DNA of 64,000 bases from Enterococcus sp. RIT-PI-f. Lineage in GTDB: Bacteria > Bacillota > Bacilli > Lactobacillales > Enterococcaceae. Shown in pieces: positions 8,224-16,599 of this stretch. Numbering within the stretch: position 1 is the first letter of the stretch; each line of letters begins with the position of its first letter. Location of the stretch: positions 155,578 to 219,577 of the forward strand of contig NZ_LHOX01000021.1 in assembly GCF_001297065.1 (NCBI RefSeq), in the 5' to 3' direction. The notes beneath the pieces were generated by a model. That model searched no databases, was not told where the DNA came from, and saw nothing but the letters and a program-made list of their open reading frames with translations. The position numbers and the translations under genes were made by a program.

Positions 8224-8934
8224 ATGATTCGCTTAACTAAAGTCAGCAAACAATTCAAGAATGGGACTTGGGGATTGATGGATATTTCAATGTCGATCCC
8301 ACAAGGTGAATTTATCTATGTTGTTGGCCCGAGCGGTGCCGGTAAATCGACATTGTTCAAACTGCTGCTGAAAGAAGAGGAGTCATCAACAGGGGCGATC
8401 CAGATTGGCAATGTTCTGTTATCACAAGTCAAAGAACGCCAGCTCTATATGATTCGGCGTCAAGTTGGCGTGATTGGACAGGAAGATTTGCTCCTGCCAT
8501 ATCTGACGAGTGCCCAAAATGTCGACTACGCGTTGCGTGTTCTGGGCCTTTCAAGAAAAATCAGACAGGAAAAAACCACCAAAGCACTAGCGTTGGTGGG
8601 CATGCTCCCGTATAAAGACCGTCTGCCGGAAGAATTATCTGCCGGACAGCGCAAAAAAATTGCCATTGCCCGTGCGATTGTGACTGACCCTGCTGTTTTG
8701 ATCGCGGATGAGCCTACTGGCAACTTAGATGTTAAATCCGCTGTCGAGATCATGAAGCTGTTTTTACGCATCAATCAACTGGGAACAACTGTTTTATTGG
8801 CTACCCATGACAGTACAATGGTCAATTCAGTCCGCAACCGTGTCTTGGAATTCAACAATGGCCGCTTGGTCCGTGACGAGCAGCAAGGTGGCTATACAAA
8901 ATATGCAGACCCAAAAGATACATATGTCTGGTAA
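8224..8934 (+). CDS. FtsE-like ABC transporter ATPase inside the flagellar operon
   Basis: 236 aa. Walker A GPSGAGKST (about 35-43), Q-loop VIGQEDLLLPYL, signature LSAGQRKKIAIARA (G of LSGGQ replaced by A), Walker B AVLIADEPTGNLD and H-loop ATHDSTMV are all visible. The opening MIRLTKVSKQFKNGTWGLMDISMSIPQGEFIYVVGPSGAGKST closely resembles FtsE, the ATPase that with FtsX drives peptidoglycan hydrolases at the septum. No FtsX-like permease is encoded in the window. It lies 12 bases after the rod gene with its own site (AAAGGAGAAG), so it is part of the motility transcript. Its function here is unknown; it may be an FtsE paralog or an ATPase partnering with a permease elsewhere. Confidence 0.85.
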   Translation: MIRLTKVSKQFKNGTWGLMDISMSIPQGEFIYVVGPSGAGKSTLFKLLLKEEESSTGAIQIGNVLLSQVKERQLYMIRRQVGVIGQEDLLLPYLTSAQNVDYALRVLGLSRKIRQEKTTKALALVGMLPYKDRLPEELSAGQRKKIAIARAIVTDPAVLIADEPTGNLDVKSAVEIMKLFLRINQLGTTVLLATHDSTMVNSVRNRVLEFNNGRLVRDEQQGGYTKYADPKDTYVW

Positions 8935-8940
8935 GACAGC

Positions 8941-8968
8941 TTAACTTTTCTGGCAAATGATCCGATTA
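8941..8968 (+). promoter_or_regulatory. Candidate sigma28 promoter for mcp
   Basis: TTAACTTTTC at 8941 and TCCGATTA at 8961-8968 form TTAA-N16-TCCGATTA. The two better sigma28 sites in this window use TTAA-N15 before (G/T)CCGATA, so this one has a spacer one base longer and a weaker -10. It lies about 125 bases before mcp in the only sizeable gap of this part of the cluster. Plausible, not proven. Confidence 0.45.
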
Positions 8969-9000
8969 AGGAACTAGAAGATTGTTTTCATAATCGGATC
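8959..9000. repeat. Perfect 10-bp inverted repeat upstream of mcp
   Basis: GATCCGATTA (8959-8968) and TAATCGGATC (8991-9000) are exact inverted copies separated by 22 bases. No T-run follows (AAGAGGGAGTG), so it is not a standard terminator. The left arm overlaps the -10 of the candidate sigma28 promoter, so it may be an operator or an mRNA-processing hairpin. Confidence 0.6.
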
Positions 9001-9093
9001 AAGAGGGAGTGAAACATGGGGTATCAAGTGAAGAGCGAATCTTGATAAAACCAATACCACAACTGCGTAGTTTGCAAAGGAAAGGATACTGTC

Positions 9094-10389
9094 ATGAAGA
9101 AAAAGATACAAACTGCCATCAAAAAAATCCGCCTCGCTGCACTGATTCCTATCGGATTCACGTTGCTGGTGTTGCTGGGCTGTTACTTTTTTGTCATCCA
9201 TGGACATGGAGATGCACAAATCGCCAGAAGTTTCATCCTATTTTCAGTTATCGTCCTGTTATTAGAAATCATCTTGCTGGTAGCGATGGCTTATCTCATC
9301 AAAAAACAAGCAACTAGCGGAATGGACACCCTTTTATCCGAACTAGAAACTGTGAGTTCAGGGGATCTTTCGCATATCGAAGATATTGGCACTGACGATC
9401 AAACATCGACCTTTGGCCAAGTGCAAAATCGATTTCAAGGTGTTTTGAATACGTTCAAAGCAGTTATCGTTGGGATGCATGAAGAAAGCAGCCGAATGGG
9501 AAAAATGGTGGGGGATTTGACAAGTACATCAAAAAATGCCAAAAACTCCATTGAAAATGTGCGTCAGACAATGAATGCCATTGCGGATGCCACCAGTTCA
9601 CAAGCGTCGGAAGCAGAACAAACGTCTTTCGATATGGATGATTTGGCGTTGAGCATCGAAGAGATCCACAAAGAGATCGAATTGATGAACGGCTACGTTG
9701 GACAATCACAAAATAGCAATATCCATAACTCAGAAATGATGTTCCATGTCTTTGAAAGCTGGGAAATCGAGCGCCAAAACCAAGCAGAATTGGTTGAAGG
9801 CATGAATGACATGAATGAAGATATCCAAAGTATCGGAAAAATCGTCCAATTGATCAACGATATTTCAGATCAAACCAATTTGTTGGCTTTGAATGCGTCC
9901 ATCGAAGCCGCTCGGGCGGGAGAAGCTGGCCGCGGGTTTGCCATTGTCGCTGAAGAAGTACGGAGTTTGGCAGAACAAAGCAGTCAATCGACAAAGAGTA
10001 TTCGCAGTATCATCGAAGCGATTCGCAAGAAATCAGAAAAAGTCGTTTCTGCTGTAACAGAATCCTTTGAAGGCGGCGAAAAGCAAACCAATAATATCAA
10101 CAAAGCCATCGAATCTGCCAATGAAATATCGGATGTTGTGGAAAAATTAGTGTCAAGTATTCAAGCAGTAGAAGCCCACATCACGGGAATCGTTGAGAAA
10201 AAGGATATGGTACAAGTATCCGTCAGCAATATCTCGGCAGCTGTTTCTGAAACATCTGCTGGTACGCAAGAAGTGACTGCCAACTTAGAAGATTTCTATT
10301 TGGTGGTAGAAGAATTTGAACAAAACGTCCAAGAAATCGAAACGATTGCGACAATTCTAAAATTCCAAGTAGATAGTTTTACATTTTGA
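9094..10389 (+). CDS. Methyl-accepting chemotaxis protein with minimal extracellular loop
   Basis: 431 aa. Two membrane helices (about 15-34 and 46-68) are separated by only about 11 residues ([11 protein letters not shown]), so there is no normal extracellular ligand domain. A short HAMP-like/linker region follows, then the long coiled-coil signalling domain with the invariant hairpin tip [38 protein letters not shown] (about 265-300). It should bind CheA/CheW. It is the only chemoreceptor in the window and directly precedes cheW. What it senses cannot be read from the sequence; candidates are membrane state, cytoplasmic energy or a partner protein. Confidence 0.93.
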   Translation: MKKKIQTAIKKIRLAALIPIGFTLLVLLGCYFFVIHGHGDAQIARSFILFSVIVLLLEIILLVAMAYLIKKQATSGMDTLLSELETVSSGDLSHIEDIGTDDQTSTFGQVQNRFQGVLNTFKAVIVGMHEESSRMGKMVGDLTSTSKNAKNSIENVRQTMNAIADATSSQASEAEQTSFDMDDLALSIEEIHKEIELMNGYVGQSQNSNIHNSEMMFHVFESWEIERQNQAELVEGMNDMNEDIQSIGKIVQLINDISDQTNLLALNASIEAARAGEAGRGFAIVAEEVRSLAEQSSQSTKSIRSIIEAIRKKSEKVVSAVTESFEGGEKQTNNINKAIESANEISDVVEKLVSSIQAVEAHITGIVEKKDMVQVSVSNISAAVSETSAGTQEVTANLEDFYLVVEEFEQNVQEIETIATILKFQVDSFTF

Positions 10390-10409
10390 CGAAGGGAGTA
10401 ATGGCTAAG

Positions 10410-10898
10410 ATGGAGCAATATGTGATATTTAAAAGTCATCAACAGCTTTTTGCCATTGAGATCCAACATGTGGTGCGGGTAGTTGAAGCAAGTACATTTA
10501 CCCCGTTGCCAGAAGTTGCTGATTTTGTCTTGGGTGTGCAATCAATTGAATCTGCGATGGTACCGATCATTGATGCCCGCAAGAAGTTATTCCATTCCTT
10601 CACCGCAGACTCCGGACAAAATGTCATTCTTTTATGTCAGTGGAAAGACAAATCAATTGGTCTTTATGTCGAGGAAATCGTGGGCATCCAGCCTTTGCCA
10701 GAAACAGAGAATCAGCAAGATCTCGCTGTGACTGGGTTAAAACAAGACTATGTCGCAGCTTTTCTAAAAAAAGAAGAGGCCTTAGTGCTGGCTTTGGATT
10801 TAGATTTTCTCTTCAGCTATGAAGAAGAAGCAGCATTGCTGACAGGCATCAATGCTTACCGGGATGATGACGATGACGCAAATGCTGACGACGAGTGA
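10410..10898 (+). CDS. cheW: Chemotaxis coupling protein CheW (first copy)
   Basis: About 162 aa from ATG 10410 (MEQYVIFKSHQQLFAIEIQHV). An ATG at 10401 is also possible; the site GAAGGGAG (391-398 of that line block) is 2 bases from 10401 and 11 from 10410, so the choice is uncertain. The SH3-like CheW fold is visible (VRVVEASTFTPLPEVADFVLGVQSIESAMVPIIDARKKL). It links receptors to CheA. The C-terminus is acidic (RDDDDDANADDE) and overlaps cheD. A second cheW lies at 16195. Confidence 0.88.
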   Translation: MEQYVIFKSHQQLFAIEIQHVVRVVEASTFTPLPEVADFVLGVQSIESAMVPIIDARKKLFHSFTADSGQNVILLCQWKDKSIGLYVEEIVGIQPLPETENQQDLAVTGLKQDYVAAFLKKEEALVLALDLDFLFSYEEEAALLTGINAYRDDDDDANADDE

Positions 10899-11379
10899 AG
10901 AAGTCCATGTGGGCATCTCTGAGTATAAAATTGCCGCCGCACCAGCAAAGCTCATGACTGTCGGTCTAGGTTCTTGTATCGGCACGATCATTTATGACCG
11001 TCAAAATCAGATTGGCGGCTTAAGTCATATCATGTTGCCAGATAGTCAACCCTTCGCACATCGACAGACGGTCAAAATCGAGAAATTCGCTGATTTAGCC
11101 TTGCCGGCGATGGTAGCGGAACTCAAACGGCTGCTGCCAGACGCCAAACTGAAAGCAAAGATTGTTGGCGGCGCCAATATGTTTGCTTTTAAACATATCC
11201 AAGAAACAGAAACGATCGGCGAAAGAAATATTGCCGCTGTCGAAGAGATTCTGGCCCAACTGGGTATCCCAATCGTCGGAAAACATGTCGGTGGTTCAGC
11301 TGGCAGAACAATGATCGTTGATTTACAAGATTTCCAGACGGTGGTTCGTCAAGCAAACAAGGAAATCGTTTATTTATAA
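10852..11379 (+). CDS. cheD: Chemoreceptor glutamine deamidase CheD
   Basis: Up to 175 aa. Several in-frame ATGs (10852, 10864, 10867, 10873, 10882) make the start uncertain; 10852 has a weak AGG five bases upstream, while CheD homologs usually begin near EVHVGISEYKIA. Family motifs are TVGLGSCIGTIIYD with the catalytic Cys, GGLSHIMLP with the catalytic His, and KIVGGANMF. CheD deamidates receptor glutamines and binds CheC, also encoded here. The gene overlaps the end of cheW, indicating coupled translation. Confidence 0.92.
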   Translation: MLTGMMTMTQMLTTSEEVHVGISEYKIAAAPAKLMTVGLGSCIGTIIYDRQNQIGGLSHIMLPDSQPFAHRQTVKIEKFADLALPAMVAELKRLLPDAKLKAKIVGGANMFAFKHIQETETIGERNIAAVEEILAQLGIPIVGKHVGGSAGRTMIVDLQDFQTVVRQANKEIVYL

Positions 11380-11394
11380 AAGGAGTACGTCAAA

Positions 11395-12399
11395 ATGAAA
11401 AAAGTGATGATCGTCGATGATTCGGCATTTATGCGCAAAGTGGTGACGGATTTATTGCATCAAATGCCAGATGTTGAAGTAGCGGCGGCTGCCCGAAATG
11501 GCAAACAAGCCCTTGATTTCCTGGCCAAAGAATCCTTCGATTTGGTGGTCATGGATGTAGAAATGCCAGTCATGAATGGATTGGATACCTTGAAGGCGAT
11601 CAAATCCAGTTCAAGTACGCCAGTGATCATGCTGAGTGCCTCAAGCAATCAAGAAACGACGATTGAAGCATTGGCGCTAGGTGCCCGTGACTTTGTGGAA
11701 AAGCCCGTCAATTTATCGACCATCCAAGCGGAATGGATCGAGGAATTTCATCAAAAGATCGCGTCGATCGATCAACCGCTGATTGCGGCACCAGCCAGAT
11801 CTACCACAGCTATGACCAAATTGACACCGCATCAACTGCCTACGGCTTTGCAGGCGTTGGTGATTGGTGCTTCTACCGGAGGGCCGCGGGCGCTGCTAGG
11901 GATCATTCGGCAATTGCCTGCTCGGCTGCGCTGTCCGATTTTTATCGTTCAGCATATGCCGGCTGGGTTCACTGCATCATTTGCCAAACGGTTAGATACT
12001 GAAACCCAGACCCCCGTCCATGAGGTAGTAGATGGCATGCCGATCACCAATCACATTTATCTATGTCCTGGGGATTATCACATGACGATCCAACAAGGGC
12101 GTTTATACCTAAATCAAGAGCCAAAACTACACGGTACGCGTCCGGCAGTGGACTATCTGTTTCACTCAGCAGCCCGCGCGTACCCCCAGCAATTGGCGGC
12201 AGTGGTTTTGACTGGCATGGGAAAAGACGGCACAGCAGGCTTGCGCAGTATTCAAGAAGTAGGCGGCTATACGATCGTTCAAGACAAAGAGAGCTGTACA
12301 GTCTTCGGCATGCCCCGGTATGCCATAGAACAAGGGGTGGTTGATGAGGTCTTGCCTTTATCAAGCATTGAAACAAAAATTGCACAGATGGTTAGGTGA
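11395..12399 (+). CDS. cheB: Chemotaxis response regulator methylesterase CheB
   Basis: 334 aa. An N-terminal receiver (MIVDDSAFMRK, phospho-acceptor Asp about 54 in VVMDVEMP, conserved K in VEKPVN) is joined to a methylesterase domain with GASTGGP (catalytic Ser), FIVQHMP (His) and MGKDGTAG (Asp). It removes methyl groups from, or deamidates, the chemoreceptor after phosphorylation by CheA. The site AAAGGAGT precedes the ATG. All catalytic residues are intact. Confidence 0.97.
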   Translation: MKKVMIVDDSAFMRKVVTDLLHQMPDVEVAAAARNGKQALDFLAKESFDLVVMDVEMPVMNGLDTLKAIKSSSSTPVIMLSASSNQETTIEALALGARDFVEKPVNLSTIQAEWIEEFHQKIASIDQPLIAAPARSTTAMTKLTPHQLPTALQALVIGASTGGPRALLGIIRQLPARLRCPIFIVQHMPAGFTASFAKRLDTETQTPVHEVVDGMPITNHIYLCPGDYHMTIQQGRLYLNQEPKLHGTRPAVDYLFHSAARAYPQQLAAVVLTGMGKDGTAGLRSIQEVGGYTIVQDKESCTVFGMPRYAIEQGVVDEVLPLSSIETKIAQMVR

Positions 12400-12400
12400 A

Positions 12401-13177
12401 ATGATGGATACTGAATTTGCCTTATTCAATATATGGGTCGAACAGACATTAGGGATTCGATTGGCGGATTACAAAGAAAATCAAATGCAGCGTCGTATCT
12501 TGACGATCATGGCCCATAGCGGCGCCAACAATTTACAAGAGTATCAGCAGTTGATCGTCGCAGATCCAACAGTTAAAGCGGCCTTTTTATCCCATATCAC
12601 GATCAACGTGACAGAATTTTACCGCAATAAAGTCTTATTTGATGCTTTCGAGCGGATTTTGACTACGCAGATCCTGCCTGCCAACAGCAGTCCAAAAATT
12701 TGGAGTGCGGCTTGCTCGATCGGTGCGGAACCTTACACGATCGCGATGATCTTAGCGAAAAAACAAGTAACAACTGCCAATGTATTGGCAACAGATATCG
12801 ATACAGTGATTTTGAACAAAGCCAAACAAGGCATCTATCGGGCGCATGAATTGCGGAATGTTCCGGCGGAAGAATTGGCACGCTATTTTACCCCCATGGA
12901 AAAAAATCAATTTCAAATCAATCCGGCGTTAAAGCGGCAGATTCTTTTCAAGCAGCATGACTTGTTGAAAGACCGTTATGAACGCAATGTTGATGTCATT
13001 GTCTGCCGGAATGTCACGATCTACTTCAAAAGTGATGCCCGCGATACTGTCTATCAGAAGTTCAGCGATGCATTGGTACCAGGAGGGATCTTGTTTACAG
13101 GTGCAACCGAAACGATCAATTTTGCTGAAAATTTTGGCTTGAAGAAAATCGATTCATTCATTTACCAGAAAATATAA
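12401..13177 (+). CDS. cheR: Chemotaxis protein methyltransferase CheR
   Basis: 258 aa from ATG 12401; ATG 12404 is equally close to the weak site TTAGGTGA that includes the cheB stop. Motifs: ITINVTEFYRN, the SAM-binding AACSIGAEPYTIAMIL, ATDIDTVILNKAKQGIY and VIVCRNVTIYFKSD. It methylates receptor glutamates, opposing CheB. The open frame upstream of 12401 lies in cheB and is not expected to be translated. Confidence 0.95.
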   Translation: MMDTEFALFNIWVEQTLGIRLADYKENQMQRRILTIMAHSGANNLQEYQQLIVADPTVKAAFLSHITINVTEFYRNKVLFDAFERILTTQILPANSSPKIWSAACSIGAEPYTIAMILAKKQVTTANVLATDIDTVILNKAKQGIYRAHELRNVPAEELARYFTPMEKNQFQINPALKRQILFKQHDLLKDRYERNVDVIVCRNVTIYFKSDARDTVYQKFSDALVPGGILFTGATETINFAENFGLKKIDSFIYQKI

Positions 13178-13198
13178 TTTCGAAAAGGAGGGATCTGA

Positions 13199-15220
13199 TT
13201 GGACGACAATAGTGTTTACCGAACGCTGTTTTTTGAAGAAACCGATGATCATTTGACTCAGTTGAATGACCATGTGCTATTGCTAGAAAGCAACCCGCAA
13301 GATATGGATCTATTAAATGATATTTTTCGTTCAGCCCATACGTTAAAAGGGATGGCAGCTACAATGGGCTATGATGTCATGACACAGCTGACGCATAAAA
13401 TGGAAAACATTTTCGATTTATTCAAGACAGGTGCGCTGCCTGTCACAAATCAAGGGATATCGCTGATATTCAAGTGTCTAGATCGCTTATCTGAATTGGT
13501 AGAAGATTTGCGGGAAGAACGCACACTGCAGCCTGCGCAAATTACTGATTTGCTGCAAGAGCTGGATCAAGTGGAGCAGGGATCAACCGGAATGACTGCT
13601 GTAACGGGCGCTAAGGATCTTAAACCAGCATCGCAGCAAATGCTGCAGCCGCAGCTAGACAGAATCGATGATTCAGACCGCTATGTCATCGAACAAGCCG
13701 CCGCAGATGGCTACCACGCATTGCAAATCGCTGTACGCTTAGATGAACAGTCGTTGTTGAAAGGACCAAGAGCCTTTTTGATCATGGAAAAATTAGGTCA
13801 GGCTGGGGATATCCTTTACACGAATCCCGATGCGCAAACAATCGAAGAAGGAGCCTTTGCTTCTGACTTTTCCCTCATCTTTTTGACCCAGCTGTCTGAA
13901 GCTGAGATTGAAAAGAATATCGCCAGCAACAGTGAGATTGCGTCTTTCTTGGTAGAACCCTATGCTGCCAAGAAGGTGCAAGATACAGCCGTTTCTATCG
14001 CAGCGACTGAGCCGAATGCAGTGGCGCCACAAGCCAGCAGAACAACAGCGGCAGCTCATTCAACAGCCAGCAATCAATCGATTCGGGTCGATTTGCATCG
14101 ACTAGATTCATTTTTAGATTTGGTGTCTGAGTTGGTGGTCTATCGGAATCAATTGGAAGATGTCAGTGAGCGAGAACAGTTGGAAGCTGTGAAAGAACCA
14201 CTAGAACATGTATCTCGTTTGACCTCCGAGCTGCAAGATTTGGTATTGCGCATCCGCATGCAGCAGGTCAATGTGGTCTTTAGCCGATTCCCGCGCATGG
14301 TACGAGATCTGTCCAATGAATTGCAAAAAGAAATGGATTTGGTGATCGAAGGGGAGGAAACGGAACTAGACAAAACGGTTGTTTCTGAACTAAGCGAACC
14401 ACTGGTGCATTTACTTCGAAATTCCGTCGATCACGGCATCGAATCGCCAGCTGAACGAGAAGCATTAGGGAAACCGCGGAAAGGAACGATCCGCTTGGCA
14501 GCTTCTCAGGAAGGCAATCGCGTGATGATCACGTTAGAAGATGACGGGAAAGGTTTGGATCCACAAGTGATCAAAGCCAGTGCAGAGAAAAAAGGCTTGG
14601 CTACTGCAGGTCTTTCAGATGAAGAACTACAACAATTGATTTTTCATCCCGGATTTTCTACAGCCCAAGCGGTCACGAATATCTCTGGCCGGGGTGTTGG
14701 CATGGATGCCGTTCAATCAAAGATCACACAACTAGGCGGCACGATCGATATGAAGAGCCAACCGAATCAAGGTACCCAGTTTTTGATCAAATTGCCATTG
14801 ACCTTGTCAATCATTCAAGCATTGATGGTTCGTGTCGGACAAGAGGTCTTTGCGATCCCGTTGAACTTAGTCGAGCGAGTGGTTATGATCCAAGAAAGCG
14901 ACCTGATCCATACTGTATCAGATGAAGTCTATCGTTATCAGGAAGAACTGATTCCAATCGTGCGCACAGATAGTTTGTTAGGCATCAAAGGAGATCAAGT
15001 GGAAAAGAAATTTGCGATCATTGTCAACAATGAGCAGCAATTCCATGGCATTTTAGCGGATGAACTCATTGGGCAACAAGAGATTGTCATCAAAAAAATC
15101 GATCCTCTGCTGCAAAAACTCAATCGTTACCAAGGGGCAACGATACTCGGGGATGGCTCTATTGCATTGATTTTGGATATTCATGCAATTTGTCAAGAAA
15201 AAGTGGTGGACACACGATGA
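13199..15220 (+). CDS. cheA: Chemotaxis histidine kinase CheA
   Basis: 673 aa, starting with TTG six bases after a strong site (AAAAGGAGGG). Domains: HPt (about 1-105, phospho-His 47 in RSAHTLKGMAATMG), a response-regulator-binding segment (about 150-270) followed by an A/T/S-rich linker, dimerization helices (about 290-350), the HATPase domain with HLLRNSVDHGIESP and DDGKGLD, and GRGVGMDAVQSKI, and a C-terminal CheW-like domain (about 530-670). It phosphorylates CheY and CheB. The stop overlaps the cheC start as ATGA. Confidence 0.97.
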   Translation: MDDNSVYRTLFFEETDDHLTQLNDHVLLLESNPQDMDLLNDIFRSAHTLKGMAATMGYDVMTQLTHKMENIFDLFKTGALPVTNQGISLIFKCLDRLSELVEDLREERTLQPAQITDLLQELDQVEQGSTGMTAVTGAKDLKPASQQMLQPQLDRIDDSDRYVIEQAAADGYHALQIAVRLDEQSLLKGPRAFLIMEKLGQAGDILYTNPDAQTIEEGAFASDFSLIFLTQLSEAEIEKNIASNSEIASFLVEPYAAKKVQDTAVSIAATEPNAVAPQASRTTAAAHSTASNQSIRVDLHRLDSFLDLVSELVVYRNQLEDVSEREQLEAVKEPLEHVSRLTSELQDLVLRIRMQQVNVVFSRFPRMVRDLSNELQKEMDLVIEGEETELDKTVVSELSEPLVHLLRNSVDHGIESPAEREALGKPRKGTIRLAASQEGNRVMITLEDDGKGLDPQVIKASAEKKGLATAGLSDEELQQLIFHPGFSTAQAVTNISGRGVGMDAVQSKITQLGGTIDMKSQPNQGTQFLIKLPLTLSIIQALMVRVGQEVFAIPLNLVERVVMIQESDLIHTVSDEVYRYQEELIPIVRTDSLLGIKGDQVEKKFAIIVNNEQQFHGILADELIGQQEIVIKKIDPLLQKLNRYQGATILGDGSIALILDIHAICQEKVVDTR

Positions 15221-15801
15221 GATACGATGCACTGCAAGTTGATGCGCTGCGAGAAATGATCAACATTGGCGGCGGACATGCCGCGACTAGTCTATCTAAA
15301 ATGGTGGAACAGCCCATCGATATGCGGGTGCCGGAAGTAACGGTGTTGTCCTATGAGGCGCTTTATCAGCAGATCATTGCTGAAGACCAAGAGGTCCATG
15401 TTGGGATCAGCCAAATCGAAGGCGCATTTGAAGGGATCTTATTGTTCGTTCTGTCCGAAGCCGCGGTGGCAAAACTGCAGCAGTTGATGATCCAAGGTCC
15501 CGTGACGCCAGAAGTCAAGCAATCCATGATCAACGAAGTGACCAACATTATCACCAATTCTTTCTTGATGGCAGTCAGTCAATTGTTGGAAGTGGAACTG
15601 ACAGCGTCTCTTCCACAAGCGCATTATGACTTCTTTGGTTCAGTGATCAGTTCATTATATCTGGCCATGAATCAATATGATGATCAAGTGATGGTTATCA
15701 GAAATGAATTTATCTATGCCGAAGAAACATTAGAAGCATCACTGTTTCTCATTCCGGAAACCGGCGTATTAGAACAAATTTTTCAATCTTTAGGAATTTG
15801 A
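15217..15801 (+). CDS. cheC: CheY-P phosphatase CheC
   Basis: 194 aa from the ATG that overlaps the cheA stop. Two copies of the CheC active-site pattern are visible: LREMINIGGGHAATSLSKM and MINEVTNIITNSFLMAVSQLL (Glu and Asn spaced as in the family). CheC dephosphorylates CheY-P and is stimulated by CheD. Together with FliY (17607) it forms a Bacillus-type adaptation and phosphatase system instead of CheZ. Confidence 0.93.
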   Translation: MRYDALQVDALREMINIGGGHAATSLSKMVEQPIDMRVPEVTVLSYEALYQQIIAEDQEVHVGISQIEGAFEGILLFVLSEAAVAKLQQLMIQGPVTPEVKQSMINEVTNIITNSFLMAVSQLLEVELTASLPQAHYDFFGSVISSLYLAMNQYDDQVMVIRNEFIYAEETLEASLFLIPETGVLEQIFQSLGI

Positions 15802-15815
15802 GAGGAGCACATACA

Positions 15816-16178
15816 ATGTCAAAAAAAGTATTGATCGTTGATGACGCAGTTTTTATGCGGATGAAATTAAAGGATATCTTAGAAAAGAACGGCTATGAAG
15901 TGGTGGGAGAAGCCCAAAATGGCCAAGAAGCATTTGAAAAATATCAAGCGACTGCACCAGATTTGGTGACGATGGATATCACGATGCCGGAAGTAGATGG
16001 TTTAGAAGCATTGAAATTGATCCGTACCTTTGATGCCAGCGCGAAAGTTGTGATGTGCAGTGCGATGGGGCAACAAGGCATGGTTATGGATGCCATTCGC
16101 GCAGGGGCTGTCGATTTTATCGTTAAACCTTTTGATACAGACCGCGTGATCACAGCCATCGATAAAGCATTCGCGTAG
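15816..16178 (+). CDS. cheY: Chemotaxis response regulator CheY
   Basis: 120 aa, a single receiver domain. The ATG at 15816 follows GAGGAG; the longer frame from 15798 overlaps cheC and lacks a site. Landmarks: IVDDAVFMR (acidic pocket), Asp 54 in TMDITMPE, the conserved Ser (VMCSAMGQQ) and Lys (IVKPF). CheY-P binds the FliM/FliY switch to set rotation direction. Confidence 0.97.
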   Translation: MSKKVLIVDDAVFMRMKLKDILEKNGYEVVGEAQNGQEAFEKYQATAPDLVTMDITMPEVDGLEALKLIRTFDASAKVVMCSAMGQQGMVMDAIRAGAVDFIVKPFDTDRVITAIDKAFA

Positions 16179-16194
16179 CCAAGGAGGGTATATC

Positions 16195-16584
16195 ATGCAA
16201 ATGATCCTGTTCAAAATGGACCAGCAGCATTATTTGATCTCTGCCGATACTGTCGAGGAAGTGATCGATGCGCCGACATTTACCCCTGTGCCGCTGGCAC
16301 CAAAATGGGTGAAAGGCTTGATCAATCTGCGGGGATCCGTTGTAACGGTCATCCGTTTGGCAGAGTTGATACCAATCACAAAGCCAAGATATGAAAGAAA
16401 TGTGTTGATCATGAAAAAAGCAGATGAACGTAAAGGTGTTTTAGTTGAAGAAGTGATCGAAGTGATCGACGTCTTACCAGAAGCCATCCAATTGAGCAAA
16501 CAAGAGGCTGCTTATTCAGCTGGCATCGTGTCATTGGGTGAATCTGTAGCAAGTGTCATCAGCATCGATCAGATGATTTTTTAA
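16195..16584 (+). CDS. cheW: Chemotaxis coupling protein CheW (second copy)
   Basis: 129 aa, a compact CheW domain (VEEVIDAPTFTPVPLAPKWVKGLINLRGSVVTVIRLAEL) behind AAGGAGGG. The INLRGSVV stretch is closer to standard CheW than the first copy. It lies between cheY and fliM. The two paralogs may bridge different receptor sets or modulate array structure; no CheV is seen in the window. Confidence 0.93.
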   Translation: MQMILFKMDQQHYLISADTVEEVIDAPTFTPVPLAPKWVKGLINLRGSVVTVIRLAELIPITKPRYERNVLIMKKADERKGVLVEEVIEVIDVLPEAIQLSKQEAAYSAGIVSLGESVASVISIDQMIF

Positions 16585-16599
16585 AAATGGGGGATTAAT

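Noticed and set aside
9009..9317. Open frame starting upstream of mcp in another frame
   Set aside because: It overlaps mcp out of frame, its product has no domain, and mcp coding is unmistakable.
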